11,959 bases of DNA from JBGSLA01 sp965602785 (GTDB lineage Bacteria; Desulfobacterota; Desulfobaccia; Desulfobaccales; 0-14-0-80-60-11), in the NCBI GenBank assembly GCA_965602785.1, contig CBFDAH010000083.1:1-11959 (forward strand). The letters run 5' to 3'. The notes below the pieces were generated by a model, which saw only the letters and a program-made list of their open reading frames with translations, had not been told where the DNA came from and made no database searches. A program made the position numbers and the translations under genes. This document shows positions 5,985 to 11,959 of this stretch, in pieces (within the stretch, counting starts at the first letter, position 1; each line of letters starts with the position of its first letter).

Positions 5985-7382
5985 TCACCCTTGCCCGGGT
6001 GGGGTGGGGGCGGGAAAAATCTTCCCGGGATTCATAATATTGTGAGGGTCAAAGACCTGTTTGAGGCGCTTCTGGAGAGCTATGGCCGCCTCGCTGAGTT
6101 CCAGGCCGATATACGGCGCCTTGGTAAGGCCCACACCGTGTTCTCCCGACAAGGTGCCTTGGAGGCGGCGCACCAATGCGAAGAGGTCCTCCACCGCCTC
6201 ATGGGCCGCCTGCCGCTCCGCTGGCCGCCCCTGGTCGAACATGATGTTGACGTGGATATTGCCGTCCCCGGCGTGGCCGTAGCAGATGACGGGAAGGTCC
6301 CGCCGCTGGGAAATCTCCTGGACTTGGGCCACGAGGAGCGGGATGGCCCCCAGAGGTACGGCCACGTCTTCACTCACCTTATGGGGCTTGATTTTGAAGG
6401 TAGCCGGTGAGATGGCCCGCCGGGCGGCCCACAAGCGTTCAGCCTCGTCGGCGTCCTTGGCTTTCAAGAGTACTTTAGCTCCGGCATTTTTGCAAATCTG
6501 CCCCAGGCGCTTGACCCGCTCGGCCACGTCCCGGGAGTGCCCATCCACCATGATGAGCAGCAGGGCCGTCACCTGGGGCTTTAAGGAAAAGGGCAGCATT
6601 TCCCGAACGCACCTTAGGGTGGCCTGGTCCATGAATTCCACCGCGGTGGGGGTCAGGCCGGACCTGAGGACTTGTCCCACAGCCGCCAGAGCCGTCTCCA
6701 GGGTGGTGAAGCCGGCCGCCAGGCTGAGACGCGTGGCGGGCTGAGGCGCCAAACGCAGAATAATGCGGGTGATCACCCCCAGGGTCCCCTCCGAGCCCAA
6801 AAAGAGCCGGGTGAGATCATAGCCCACCACCCCTTTCATGGTGCGGGCTCCCGCCTCGATGATTTCCCCCGTAGGGAGCACCACGGTGAGCCCCAGAACA
6901 TAATCCCGGGTGACGCCGTACTGCACGGCCACCGCGCCCCCGGCGCCCGAGGCCACATTGCCCCCGATGGTACAATAATCGGCGCTGCCGGGGTCGGGAG
7001 GATAATACAGGCCGTGTGCCGCCACCGCCCGTTTCAGCTTCCCGGTTATCACTCCCGGCTCCACCACCGCCACCATGTCCTCGGGGTTGATCTCGAGGAT
7101 GCGGTTCAGGCGGGTGGTGACCAGGACCACACCGCCAGCTATGGGCACTGAGCCCCCCGCCCGGCCCGTCCCCGCCCCCCGGGGCACCACCGGGAAGCGA
7201 TGGCGGTTGGCCAGCTTGACAATCCCGGCAATTTCTTCCGCCGACCCCGGAAACACCACGAGATCAGGCAGATGGGTGAGGTCGGTGGCGTCATAAGCAT
7301 AACACCAGCGGTCCTCTTCCCTAGCGAGGACGTGCTCCTTGCCTACCACCGCGGCTATTTCTTTTATGAGTGAATCCTGCAT
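5985..7382 (-). CDS. glcD: FAD-linked 2-hydroxyacid oxidase/dehydrogenase, GlcD-like
   Basis: This 465-residue protein of the GlcD / D-lactate dehydrogenase family oxidises a 2-hydroxyacid to the 2-oxoacid, passing electrons to FAD and then to an Fe-S partner. The N-terminal FAD-binding PCMH domain shows VVPRGAGTGRAGGS (65-78), PDPGSADYCTIGGNVASGAGG (about 129-149) and GSEGTLGVIT (196-205). The C-terminal oxidase domain has GHAGDGNIH (369-377) and SGEHGVGLTKAPYIG (412-426), which carry the metal- and substrate-binding histidines of the family, and ends in FDPHNIMNPGKIF. Length is normal. The ATG at 7382 gives the usual family N-terminus, but only a weak GGAAA precedes it; the 5' leader is instead a heptamer repeat array. 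It is the first gene of a tight unit with the secreted protein and the CCG subunit. The true substrate could be D-lactate, glycolate or 2-hydroxyglutarate. Confidence 0.9.
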   Translation of the reverse strand: MQDSLIKEIAAVVGKEHVLAREEDRWCYAYDATDLTHLPDLVVFPGSAEEIAGIVKLANRHRFPVVPRGAGTGRAGGSVPIAGGVVLVTTRLNRILEINPEDMVAVVEPGVITGKLKRAVAAHGLYYPPDPGSADYCTIGGNVASGAGGAVAVQYGVTRDYVLGLTVVLPTGEIIEAGARTMKGVVGYDLTRLFLGSEGTLGVITRIILRLAPQPATRLSLAAGFTTLETALAAVGQVLRSGLTPTAVEFMDQATLRCVREMLPFSLKPQVTALLLIMVDGHSRDVAERVKRLGQICKNAGAKVLLKAKDADEAERLWAARRAISPATFKIKPHKVSEDVAVPLGAIPLLVAQVQEISQRRDLPVICYGHAGDGNIHVNIMFDQGRPAERQAAHEAVEDLFALVRRLQGTLSGEHGVGLTKAPYIGLELSEAAIALQKRLKQVFDPHNIMNPGKIFPAPTPPGQG

Positions 7383-7393
7383 GAAGGGGTTTC

Positions 7394-7432
7394 CGGTTTT
7401 CTGTTTTCGGTTTTCGGTTTTCGGTTTTCGGT
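7394..7432. repeat. CGGTTTT heptamer tandem array
   Basis: Five 7-base units (CGGTTTT at 7394, 7408, 7415 and 7422; one variant, CTGTTTT, at 7401) and a partial sixth end 11 bases before the glcD start codon. On the transcribed strand they read as AAAACCG repeats in the place where the ribosome site would be. The period of seven is not a multiple of three, and arrays of this kind can slip in length. Confidence 0.9.
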
Positions 7433-7610
7433 AAAAACATCTGGATCAGGCGCTTCGACTTCCCAGAAGGAGGCAGAGGGGCTATCTAATTGTTTCCAAA
7501 CTTGTGTTTTGGAACCCAATGGATTGCAAGACTTTGCTTCGCTAATGAAATATATCTTTTAGTCAGGAAGCGCTATTCGTCATTTGTTTGCCCAAACGAA
7601 CTTTAACCCT

Positions 7611-7635
7611 CGTGCCCAAGTTGCACTTGGGCACG
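7611..7635. repeat. REP-like hairpin, left end of RAYT unit (outer)
   Basis: A perfect 11-bp stem pairs CGTGCCCAAGT (7611-7621) with ACTTGGGCACG (7625-7635), with a TGC loop. It is preceded by AACCCT. Reverse-complementing the hairpin at 8239-8263 gives nearly the same string, including the CCCTCGT flank, so the two form inverted ends around the transposase gene. Confidence 0.85.
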
Positions 7636-7646
7636 CACGCATGGCA

Positions 7647-7661
7647 CAAAGCTTTGCTTTG
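7647..7661. repeat. Inner hairpin, left end of RAYT unit
   Basis: A 6-bp stem pairs CAAAGC (7647-7652) with GCTTTG (7656-7661), with a TTT loop, just past the RAYT stop codon. It mirrors the inner hairpin at 8214-8228, so each end of the unit has the same two-hairpin architecture. Confidence 0.7.
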
Positions 7662-7663
7662 CT

Positions 7664-8197
7664 TCATAATTCAACCAAATCAATCTCCAATACTGCATCC
7701 TGCCCGAAGTAATTTCGGGCGCTGGAATAGCGCCAGTCCTCTGGGAGGTCCACTAATCCGAGCTTCACGGGATTATAATGAATATAATCCAGCTTCTGTT
7801 TTAGCATATCTTCTGTGGTTATAGACTGTGGGTGGAATCCCTCTTGCCAGACCTGATACTGACTGTTTCTTTTATGCGCACTTTTGAAGAATTCGAACTG
7901 CTTGAGTAGCCATAGCTTGTTTTCTTGCTGGGCGAGCACCAAGATTTCTTTGGCAGTATGTCTTTTAAAGTCTTGAATAACCTGTGACAGATTATCTGAG
8001 GAGACCACCATGTGAAGATGGTTATCGAGAATGACATATCCATGGAGATGGAGCCCCTTTTGTTGTCGGCAGAATGTTAGAGAAGCAGTGATAATGTCCA
8101 GATATCTTGCGCGGGTGAAGACGGGCAGCCAGCCCACAATGGTGCAGGTAATGAAATGGGGAGATTTTAGTTCGCTGATCTTATATCGGCTTCGCAT
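7664..8197 (-). CDS. REP-associated tyrosine transposase (RAYT, IS200-like Y1 family)
   Basis: This 177-residue, single-domain HUH transposase starts with MRSRYK...PHFITCTIVGWLPVF, the typical RAYT opening. The metal-binding H60-L-H62 lies in ILDNHLHMVV. The conserved DYIHYNPVKLGLV (137-149) contains the likely catalytic tyrosine, Y138 (or Y141). WRYSSARNYFG near the end is also a family signature. RAYTs cut and join single-stranded DNA at REP hairpins and are thought to spread REP/BIME repeats; here the gene sits between matching inverted hairpin pairs. The frame is intact and length is normal, so it may be active. No good Shine-Dalgarno precedes the ATG, so translation may be weak. G+C in a sampled row is about 40%, well below its neighbours, fitting horizontal acquisition. 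Confidence 0.93.
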   Translation of the reverse strand: MRSRYKISELKSPHFITCTIVGWLPVFTRARYLDIITASLTFCRQQKGLHLHGYVILDNHLHMVVSSDNLSQVIQDFKRHTAKEILVLAQQENKLWLLKQFEFFKSAHKRNSQYQVWQEGFHPQSITTEDMLKQKLDYIHYNPVKLGLVDLPEDWRYSSARNYFGQDAVLEIDLVEL

Positions 8198-8213
8198 AAT
8201 GATGATAAGGTGT

Positions 8214-8228
8214 CAAAGCCAAGCTTTG
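8214..8228. repeat. Inner hairpin, right end of RAYT unit
   Basis: A 6-bp stem pairs CAAAGC (8214-8219) with GCTTTG (8223-8228), with a CAA loop, in the RAYT 5' leader. Its stem is identical to that of the left inner hairpin at 7647-7661. Confidence 0.7.
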
Positions 8229-8238
8229 AACAATATGG

Positions 8239-8263
8239 CGTTCCCAAGTCCAACTTGGGAACG
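8239..8263. repeat. REP-like hairpin, right end of RAYT unit (outer)
   Basis: A perfect 11-bp stem pairs CGTTCCCAAGT (8239-8249) with ACTTGGGAACG (8253-8263), with a CCA loop, followed by AGGGTAA. It is the inverted counterpart of the left outer hairpin; the single arm difference (GTT/AAC against GTG/CAC) is compensated on both arms, so pairing is kept. Confidence 0.85.
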
Positions 8264-8273
8264 AGGGTAATTT

Positions 8274-8315
8274 GAGGGGAGGGCGGGGGAGTTGCGCTCC
8301 CCCGGCCCTCCCCTC
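8274..8315 (-). terminator. Long GC-rich stem-loop after radC
   Basis: An 18-bp stem pairs 8274-8291 with 8297-8315, with one bulged base and a TTGCG loop; it is almost all G-C. It begins seven bases after the radC stop on the minus strand. It lacks a real T-run (AAATTA follows), so termination is probable but not certain, and it could also be an interspersed repeat abutting the RAYT unit. Confidence 0.55.
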
Positions 8316-8321
8316 AACAAT

Positions 8322-9011
8322 CTATAACATATCATGCTCCGCCAGACTGAAGTATTCGTGGCGGCTGATGATCAGGTGGTCGTGCACCGTCAGGTTCAGG
8401 GCCTTGCTGGCCTTGATCACGGTCTGAGTGAGTTCCTTATCCGAAGCCGAGGGGGTGGGGTTGCCGCTGGGGTGGTTGTGGACCAGGATGAGTCCGGCGG
8501 CCTTGTGTTTCAGGGCCAGTTCCAGGATTTTCCGGGGGTACACCACCGTCTGGTTCACCGTGCCTTCCTGGAGAATTTCCTCGGTGATGATTTCGTTCTG
8601 GCTGTTCAGATAGAGGACCCGAAACTGCTCGTCTTTCAGGCCCCCCATGGCGGTACGGCAATAGTCCACCAGCACGTCCAGGGAAGGGATGCGCTGGCGC
8701 TTCATGGCCTCCTCTTTCAGGTAGACTTCGTGGCAGGCCTTCATCAGGTGAATAAGGCAGGCGGAGTATTCCTTGAGGCCCATGAACTCCATGAGGGTCT
8801 CGGGAGGTGCATCCAGGACGCCCCCGAAGGAGCCGAAGTGGTTGATGAGGTTCTTGGCCAGGGGTTTCACGTCCGAGTATGGAATGGCGAAGGTAAGGAG
8901 AAGCTCCAAAAGCTCATAGTCCTGGAGCGCGGCAGCCCCGCCCTGGAGAAAGCGAGCCCTGAGTCTGCCTCGGTGGCCGTGGTAATGGGGTTTGGCTTTT
9001 TTCGACTTCAT
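8322..9011 (-). CDS. radC: RadC-family JAMM/MPN-domain protein
   Basis: This 229-residue protein has an N-terminal helix-hairpin-helix-like region (PHYHGHRGRLRARFL; YELLELLLTFAIPYSDVKPLAKNLI) and then the RadC domain. The JAMM metalloprotease-like motif is H178-N-H180-P-x7-S-x2-D191 in LVHNHPSGNPTPSASD, with the upstream conserved TEEILQEGTVNQTVVYPR. RadC was once thought to repair DNA; its biochemical function is unsettled, and related copies are common on mobile elements. I chose the ATG at 9011, with GAGAGG upstream, because MKSKKAKPHYHGHR fits the family start. A TTG at 9044 with AAGGA eight bases before it would add 11 residues and cannot be excluded. A promoter with a perfect TATAAT lies upstream and a stem-loop downstream, so the gene is likely monocistronic. 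Confidence 0.92.
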   Translation of the reverse strand: MKSKKAKPHYHGHRGRLRARFLQGGAAALQDYELLELLLTFAIPYSDVKPLAKNLINHFGSFGGVLDAPPETLMEFMGLKEYSACLIHLMKACHEVYLKEEAMKRQRIPSLDVLVDYCRTAMGGLKDEQFRVLYLNSQNEIITEEILQEGTVNQTVVYPRKILELALKHKAAGLILVHNHPSGNPTPSASDKELTQTVIKASKALNLTVHDHLIISRHEYFSLAEHDML

Positions 9012-9097
9012 GGTGGCGCCCCTCTCCGGGAATTCGGAGGGCAAGGGGCCATTCCTTAACGATCTTTATGAAATTTATTAATAAATCAAATAAATTA

Positions 9098-9127
9098 ATT
9101 ATAAAGGAAAATGAGGTGGCGCGCCAA
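9098..9127 (-). promoter_or_regulatory. Sigma70-like promoter of radC
   Basis: On the minus strand TTGGCG (9122-9127, 4/6 match) is followed by an 18-base spacer and a perfect TATAAT (9098-9103), with a very AT-rich stretch just downstream (9060-9097). The predicted leader to the ATG at 9011 is about 80 bases. Confidence 0.55.
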
Positions 9128-9431
9128 AGGGAAAAGGAGAAATCCATACTCTCCCTGGATGGCAGGATACCCCTGGTTTTCCTTGATCGCCTGGACTTCT
9201 GCGGAGGTGATCAAGGGGCTTGCTTGCTAGCATCGCTGGCAGCCCATGGTCCTAAAGCTGCCTTCCACCCGTGCTGAGAAAAAATCATCCGGTTCTCGCG
9301 CCGATTTTCTCTCCTGTGGGGTTTGATGAGGTAAACAGTTTTGCAACTCCCACCTTACCGGGAAAGGTGCCCCCAACGGTGGTTGCCTTTGGCACCATAT
9401 ATAAAAAGCCAAACGGATGGGGAGATTACCC
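9128..9431. other. Divergent intergenic region radC / O-methyltransferase
   Basis: About 300 bases without a supported gene. It holds a 12-bp stem (9181-9192 with 9205-9216, one G-U pair) centred on CCTTGATC and GATCAAGG, and a GGTGCC/GGCACC inverted repeat followed by an AT-rich TATATAAAA just upstream of the methyltransferase. The TATATA may be a -10 box, but no matching -35 was found. Confidence 0.4.
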
Positions 9432-10133
9432 ATGGAAAAATACTTGCCAATTTTACTTTTGGTAGCGACCCTGACCATTCCGGCCATCTCTTGTGCCCAA
9501 GGCTGGGATTTTGGCCAGAGGGGAAGCCGTGGAGGGGGAAAGGGCTTGGCATCTTTAGAAAATCCGCCCCTGGCCAAATCAGATGCAGAAAAGAGAATCT
9601 TAAGCGTCCTGGATGACATTAAAAAAGGGCCCCGGATGGCAAATGTCCATACGCTGCACGGGAGATTGTTGCGCATCCTGGCAGAGGCCACCAATGCTAA
9701 AAATGTCGTGGAGATCGGCACCTCCAATGGCTATTCGGCCCTCTGGCTGTGCCTGGGCCTTCAGACCACGGGAGGCAAGCTCTTTACCCATGAAATCAAT
9801 CCCGAAACGGCAGCTTTGGCCAGGGAGAACTTCAAACTGGCCGGGGTGGATCATATGGTCACGGTGGTGGAGGGCGATGCCCACGAGACGGTCACCCGGC
9901 TGAAGGGGCCCATCGATATTCTGTTCATTGACGCGGACAAACCCGGCTATCCGGACTATCTCAACAAGCTTCTGCCCCTGGTCCGGCCAGGCGGCTTGAT
10001 CCTGGCTGATAATGTGAGCCGACCCTCGCCTTCTCCGGAGTTCCTCAAGGCCATCACAAAAAACCCCAACCTGGAGACGGTCTTCTTGAATATGCAGGCC
10101 ACGGGGATCAACCTGACGGTCAAGAAACGCTAA
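9432..10133 (+). CDS. Class I SAM-dependent O-methyltransferase with N-terminal signal sequence
   Basis: This 233-residue protein starts at the ATG at 9432, with GGGGAG seven bases upstream; the earlier in-frame ATG at 9417 has no ribosome site. The first 22 or so residues (MEKYLPILLLVATLTIPAISCAQ) are a strong Sec-type signal, with cleavage likely after SCA or, less well, lipidation at C21 (the -3 residue is A, not L). The rest is a COMT-like O-methyltransferase: VVEIGTSNGYSALWL (SAM motif I, about 92-106), HEINPE (motif II), DILFIDADKPGYPDYL (about 162-177) and VRPGGLILADNV (184-195). Family members methylate catechol-type hydroxyls using a divalent metal, and the D-A-D and D-N residues of the metal site are present. 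Export is odd, because SAM is cytoplasmic. No operon partner is evident; the permease gene begins about 310 bases downstream. Confidence 0.88.
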   Translation: MEKYLPILLLVATLTIPAISCAQGWDFGQRGSRGGGKGLASLENPPLAKSDAEKRILSVLDDIKKGPRMANVHTLHGRLLRILAEATNAKNVVEIGTSNGYSALWLCLGLQTTGGKLFTHEINPETAALARENFKLAGVDHMVTVVEGDAHETVTRLKGPIDILFIDADKPGYPDYLNKLLPLVRPGGLILADNVSRPSPSPEFLKAITKNPNLETVFLNMQATGINLTVKKR

Positions 10134-10442
10134 GGCATCCGGCTCGGGCTCGGGGAAAGCCTTGTGGGTAGTACTTACTTGCCGAAGTTGGGGAATTTTT
10201 AAAAACGGTTTTTATTCCCCCCTTTTTTAAAGGGGGGTTAGGGGGGATTTCTCTATCCGCTTGAAAATCCCCCTAAATCCCCCTTTTCCAAAGGGGGACT
10301 TTATGCGTTCCTGCTCTTCAAGCATGCGCTCAATTGTTCACGCTGATTTATCCGAACTAAAGTACTAGCCTATAAACTGCGAGCCTTTGAGCAAAACAAC
10401 CTTTGGTCTCATCAGAGCGTACCCCCCGGGGTGGAGATTGTT
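10134..10442. other. Intergenic region between methyltransferase and permease
   Basis: About 310 bases without a gene. It contains a facing pair of AT-cored, GC-armed hairpins (10217-10297). After them, TATAAA near 10371 could be a -10 box for the permease, but its -35 is weak. The hairpin at 10217-10237 could also end the methyltransferase transcript. Confidence 0.45.
10217..10297. repeat. Facing pair of CCCCCTTT/AAAGGGGG hairpins
   Basis: Hairpin A pairs CCCCCCTTT (10217-10225) with AAAGGGGGG (10229-10237), loop TTT. Hairpin B pairs CCCCCTTT (10279-10286) with AAAGGGGG (10290-10297), loop TCC. Between them TTAGGGGGGATTTC (10238-10251) is nearly the reverse complement of GAAAATCCCCCTAA (10263-10276). 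The whole block is therefore a large inverted repeat that could fold as one cruciform. It resembles dispersed palindromic repeat pairs seen in many bacterial genomes. Confidence 0.75.
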
Positions 10443-11768
10443 GTGGCAGGACTTCCCAAGCAAGAGCTGTCTCTATTTGACTCAACCTGCATCATCGTGG
10501 GGATCATCATCGGTGCCGGTATCTATGAGACCGCGCCGACGGTGGCTCGATGCATGGGCAGCGGACCGGGCGTCCTGGCCATCTGGCTGGCGGGGGGGTT
10601 CCTGGCGCTGACCGGGGCCCTGTGTTATGCGGAACTGGCCACCACCTACCCCCGGGAGGGCGGGGACTACGTCTACCTGACCCGGGCCTATGGTCGCTGG
10701 GCGGGGTATATCTTCGGCTGGTCCCAATTGGCGGTGGTGCGGCCCGGGGATATTGCCCTCATGGCTTTTATCTTTGCCCGCTATGCCCAAATCCTCTTCG
10801 CTCCCTTTACCGACAGCCGCCTGTTTTATGCCGCCACTGCCATTGTAGTGTTGACTGCCATTAACATCCTCGGGGTGAAAGCCGGCAAATGGACCCAGAA
10901 CCTGCTCACCGTGACCAAGGTCTTGGGGCTGGTGGGGATCAGCATTGCCGGTCTGGCCGCGCCGGAGCAGGCGGCAACCCTGGCCCAGCCAGAGGCTTTC
11001 ACCTGGGGAGGCCTGGACCTGGCCCTTATTCTGGTGCTTTTCACCTTTGGCGGCTGGAACGAAATGGCCTACGTGGCCGCCGAGATCAAGCGGCCTAACC
11101 GCAATATCGTGCGCGCCCTGGTAATCGGCACCGTAGCCGTCACCACCCTTTATCTGCTAATTAACAGCGCCTTTTTGTCCGCCCTCGGATTGGTGAACAT
11201 GTCCACCTCCCAGGCGGTGGCCGTGGATACGGTGAGCCAGGCTATCCCTCGGGCCGCGGGCCGGGTGATCGCCGTCATCATCTGCATCTCAGCTCTGGGC
11301 GCGGTGAATGGTCTTATTTTTACCGGGGCGCGCATTTCCTATGCCCTGGGCGCCGATCACACCTCCTTTAAGCCGCTGGGTATCTGGCACCGACGCCTGG
11401 GCACCCCGGTATGGGCCCTTGTGGTGCAAGGCGTCTTGAGCCTGGCCATCGTGGGCCTGGCCGGTTCCTTTATCCATACTATCTTGTATACGGCTCCCGT
11501 GGTTTGGGTATTCTTTCTAGCCACCGCTCTGTCTGTCTTCGTTCTCCGCTATACCGAGTCTCAAATCAGGCGGCCCTATCAGGTGACGGCCTATCCCCTC
11601 ACGCCGCTCATCTTTGCCGCCTGTTGTCTGTTCATGTGTTACAGCTCCGTGTCGTACGCCCTGGCCCACACACCCACCGGTCTCATCGCCGTAGGGGGGG
11701 TTCTGGTGGTGGGGATGATCATTTACGGGCTTACCAACCAGCGACGCGGTGGCGCCGGCCTCACCTGA
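10443..11768 (+). CDS. APC-superfamily amino acid permease
   Basis: This is an integral inner-membrane transporter of 441 residues with about 12 hydrophobic segments. The TM1 signature IVGIIIGAGIYETAP carries the G-x-G unwound-helix motif that binds the substrate alpha-carboxyl and amino groups in APC carriers. GALCYAELATTYPREGGDYVYLTRAYG (TM2 to TM3) and the GARISYALGADH stretch are further family hallmarks. It likely imports or exchanges an amino acid; specificity cannot be read. I chose the GTG at 10443, because GGTGGAG lies six bases upstream; a GTG at 10431 is in frame but overlaps that ribosome site. The N-terminus is then MAGLPKQELSLFDSTC. It is followed by a strong bidirectional terminator, so it is probably a single-gene transcript. 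Confidence 0.93.
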   Translation: MAGLPKQELSLFDSTCIIVGIIIGAGIYETAPTVARCMGSGPGVLAIWLAGGFLALTGALCYAELATTYPREGGDYVYLTRAYGRWAGYIFGWSQLAVVRPGDIALMAFIFARYAQILFAPFTDSRLFYAATAIVVLTAINILGVKAGKWTQNLLTVTKVLGLVGISIAGLAAPEQAATLAQPEAFTWGGLDLALILVLFTFGGWNEMAYVAAEIKRPNRNIVRALVIGTVAVTTLYLLINSAFLSALGLVNMSTSQAVAVDTVSQAIPRAAGRVIAVIICISALGAVNGLIFTGARISYALGADHTSFKPLGIWHRRLGTPVWALVVQGVLSLAIVGLAGSFIHTILYTAPVVWVFFLATALSVFVLRYTESQIRRPYQVTAYPLTPLIFAACCLFMCYSSVSYALAHTPTGLIAVGGVLVVGMIIYGLTNQRRGGAGLT

Positions 11769-11828
11769 TCTGAAATCCGGCCTCAGGACTGCTGGGAAAT
11801 TTCTCTTCACGCCGTTTCATCCCCAAAA

Positions 11829-11859
11829 AAAAGAAGCCGGGAAAACCCCGGCTTCTTTT
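11829..11859. terminator. Bidirectional intrinsic terminator
   Basis: A perfect 13-bp stem pairs AAAAGAAGCCGGG (11829-11841) with CCCGGCTTCTTTT (11847-11859), loop AAAAC. T-rich flanks exist on both strands (TTTTGGTTT on plus; a run of T from 11832 down to 11825 on minus). It can end the + permease transcript and the minus-strand gene at the right edge. Confidence 0.88.
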
Positions 11860-11888
11860 GGTTTAAAGGGATTGCTCCCGGTTAAGCC

Positions 11889-11959
11889 TTACATCTCTTC
11901 GGCTGCTTCGGCGGCTTCTTCCAGTTCCCGGCGCATGGCCATGTCGTAGAGCACCCGCT
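11889..11959 (-). CDS. C-terminal end of a truncated minus-strand gene
   Basis: The window ends inside an open minus-strand frame that closes with ATG-TAA at 11889. The visible 23 residues read RVLYDMAMRRELEEAAEAAEEM, preceded by an incomplete codon; they are strongly acidic and helix-forming. That is too little for a family call. The terminator 30 bases past the stop supports a genuine gene end. Confidence 0.6.
   Translation of the reverse strand, partial: RVLYDMAMRRELEEAAEAAEEM

Larger units (their letters stand above)
7383..7663. other. Leader of the glcD operon and RAYT downstream region
   Basis: No gene is seen here. Next to the glcD start is the heptamer array. Farther upstream is an inverted repeat, TTCCAAA (7494-7500) with TTTGGAA (7508-7514) around a seven-base spacer, which could be an operator for the operon. 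No -35/-10 pair was convincing. The left-hand RAYT end hairpins occupy 7611-7661. Confidence 0.45.

Noticed and set aside
7394..7432. CRISPR array
   Set aside because: The units are only seven bases and abut directly with no spacers, so this is a simple tandem repeat.
9227..9727. 166-residue minus-strand frame overlapping the methyltransferase
   Set aside because: It is antisense to the signal peptide and SAM domain, with no family features.
1..11959. tRNA, rRNA or riboswitch
   Set aside because: No cloverleaf, rRNA-like or known riboswitch core was recognised by eye in the intergenic regions; a covariance-model search would be needed to exclude small RNAs.

Overview
The window looks like a piece of a Desulfobacterota (deltaproteobacterial) chromosome. 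The best evidence is a canonical DsrC, the two-cysteine sulfur carrier of dissimilatory sulfite reduction, next to a flavin/iron-sulfur 2-hydroxyacid dehydrogenase locus and several Fe-S or radical enzymes. Genus and species cannot be read from the sequence. Core genes are GC-rich (a sampled 60-base row of the Fe-S subunit is 70% G+C), but several genes are clearly AT-richer: the RAYT, the small secreted protein and dsrC sample at about 40-45%.

Layout. Positions 128-883 (-) encode an iron-sulfur flavoprotein-like FMN protein. Positions 884-1555 hold no gene, only a facing pair of GC-rich hairpins and a terminator. Positions 1556-3406 (-) encode a B12-binding-domain radical SAM enzyme with its own sigma70-like promoter. 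Positions 3706-4023 (-) are dsrC, with its own promoter and a perfect 13-bp stem-loop after the stop. Positions 4114-7382 (-) are a compact three-gene unit transcribed as FAD oxidase (GlcD-like), small secreted protein, then double-CCG Fe-S subunit (GlcF-like). An array of CGGTTTT heptamers lies directly before the GlcD start. Positions 7611-8263 hold a REP-associated tyrosine transposase (RAYT, -) flanked by matching inverted double hairpins. Positions 8322-9011 (-) are a RadC-family protein. On the + strand, 9432-10133 is an O-methyltransferase with an N-terminal signal sequence and 10443-11768 is an APC-type amino-acid permease. Between them lies a second, unrelated pair of facing hairpins. 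A bidirectional terminator separates the permease from the 3' end of a truncated minus-strand gene at the right edge.

How the genes may work together. The GlcD/GlcF-like pair should oxidise a 2-hydroxyacid (lactate, glycolate or similar) and pass electrons through FAD to Fe-S clusters. The Fe-S subunit carries two complete CCG cysteine motifs of the heterodisulfide-reductase type. It is followed on the same strand by dsrC, whose C-terminal cysteines form a disulfide or trisulfide that CCG proteins such as DsrK reduce. A direct hydroxyacid-to-DsrC route is the most interesting hypothesis here, but it is inference. No dsrAB, transporter or quinone-reactive partner for this locus lies in the window. 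The remaining genes look functionally independent, and the intergenic spaces are rich in palindromic repeats of at least three sequence types.
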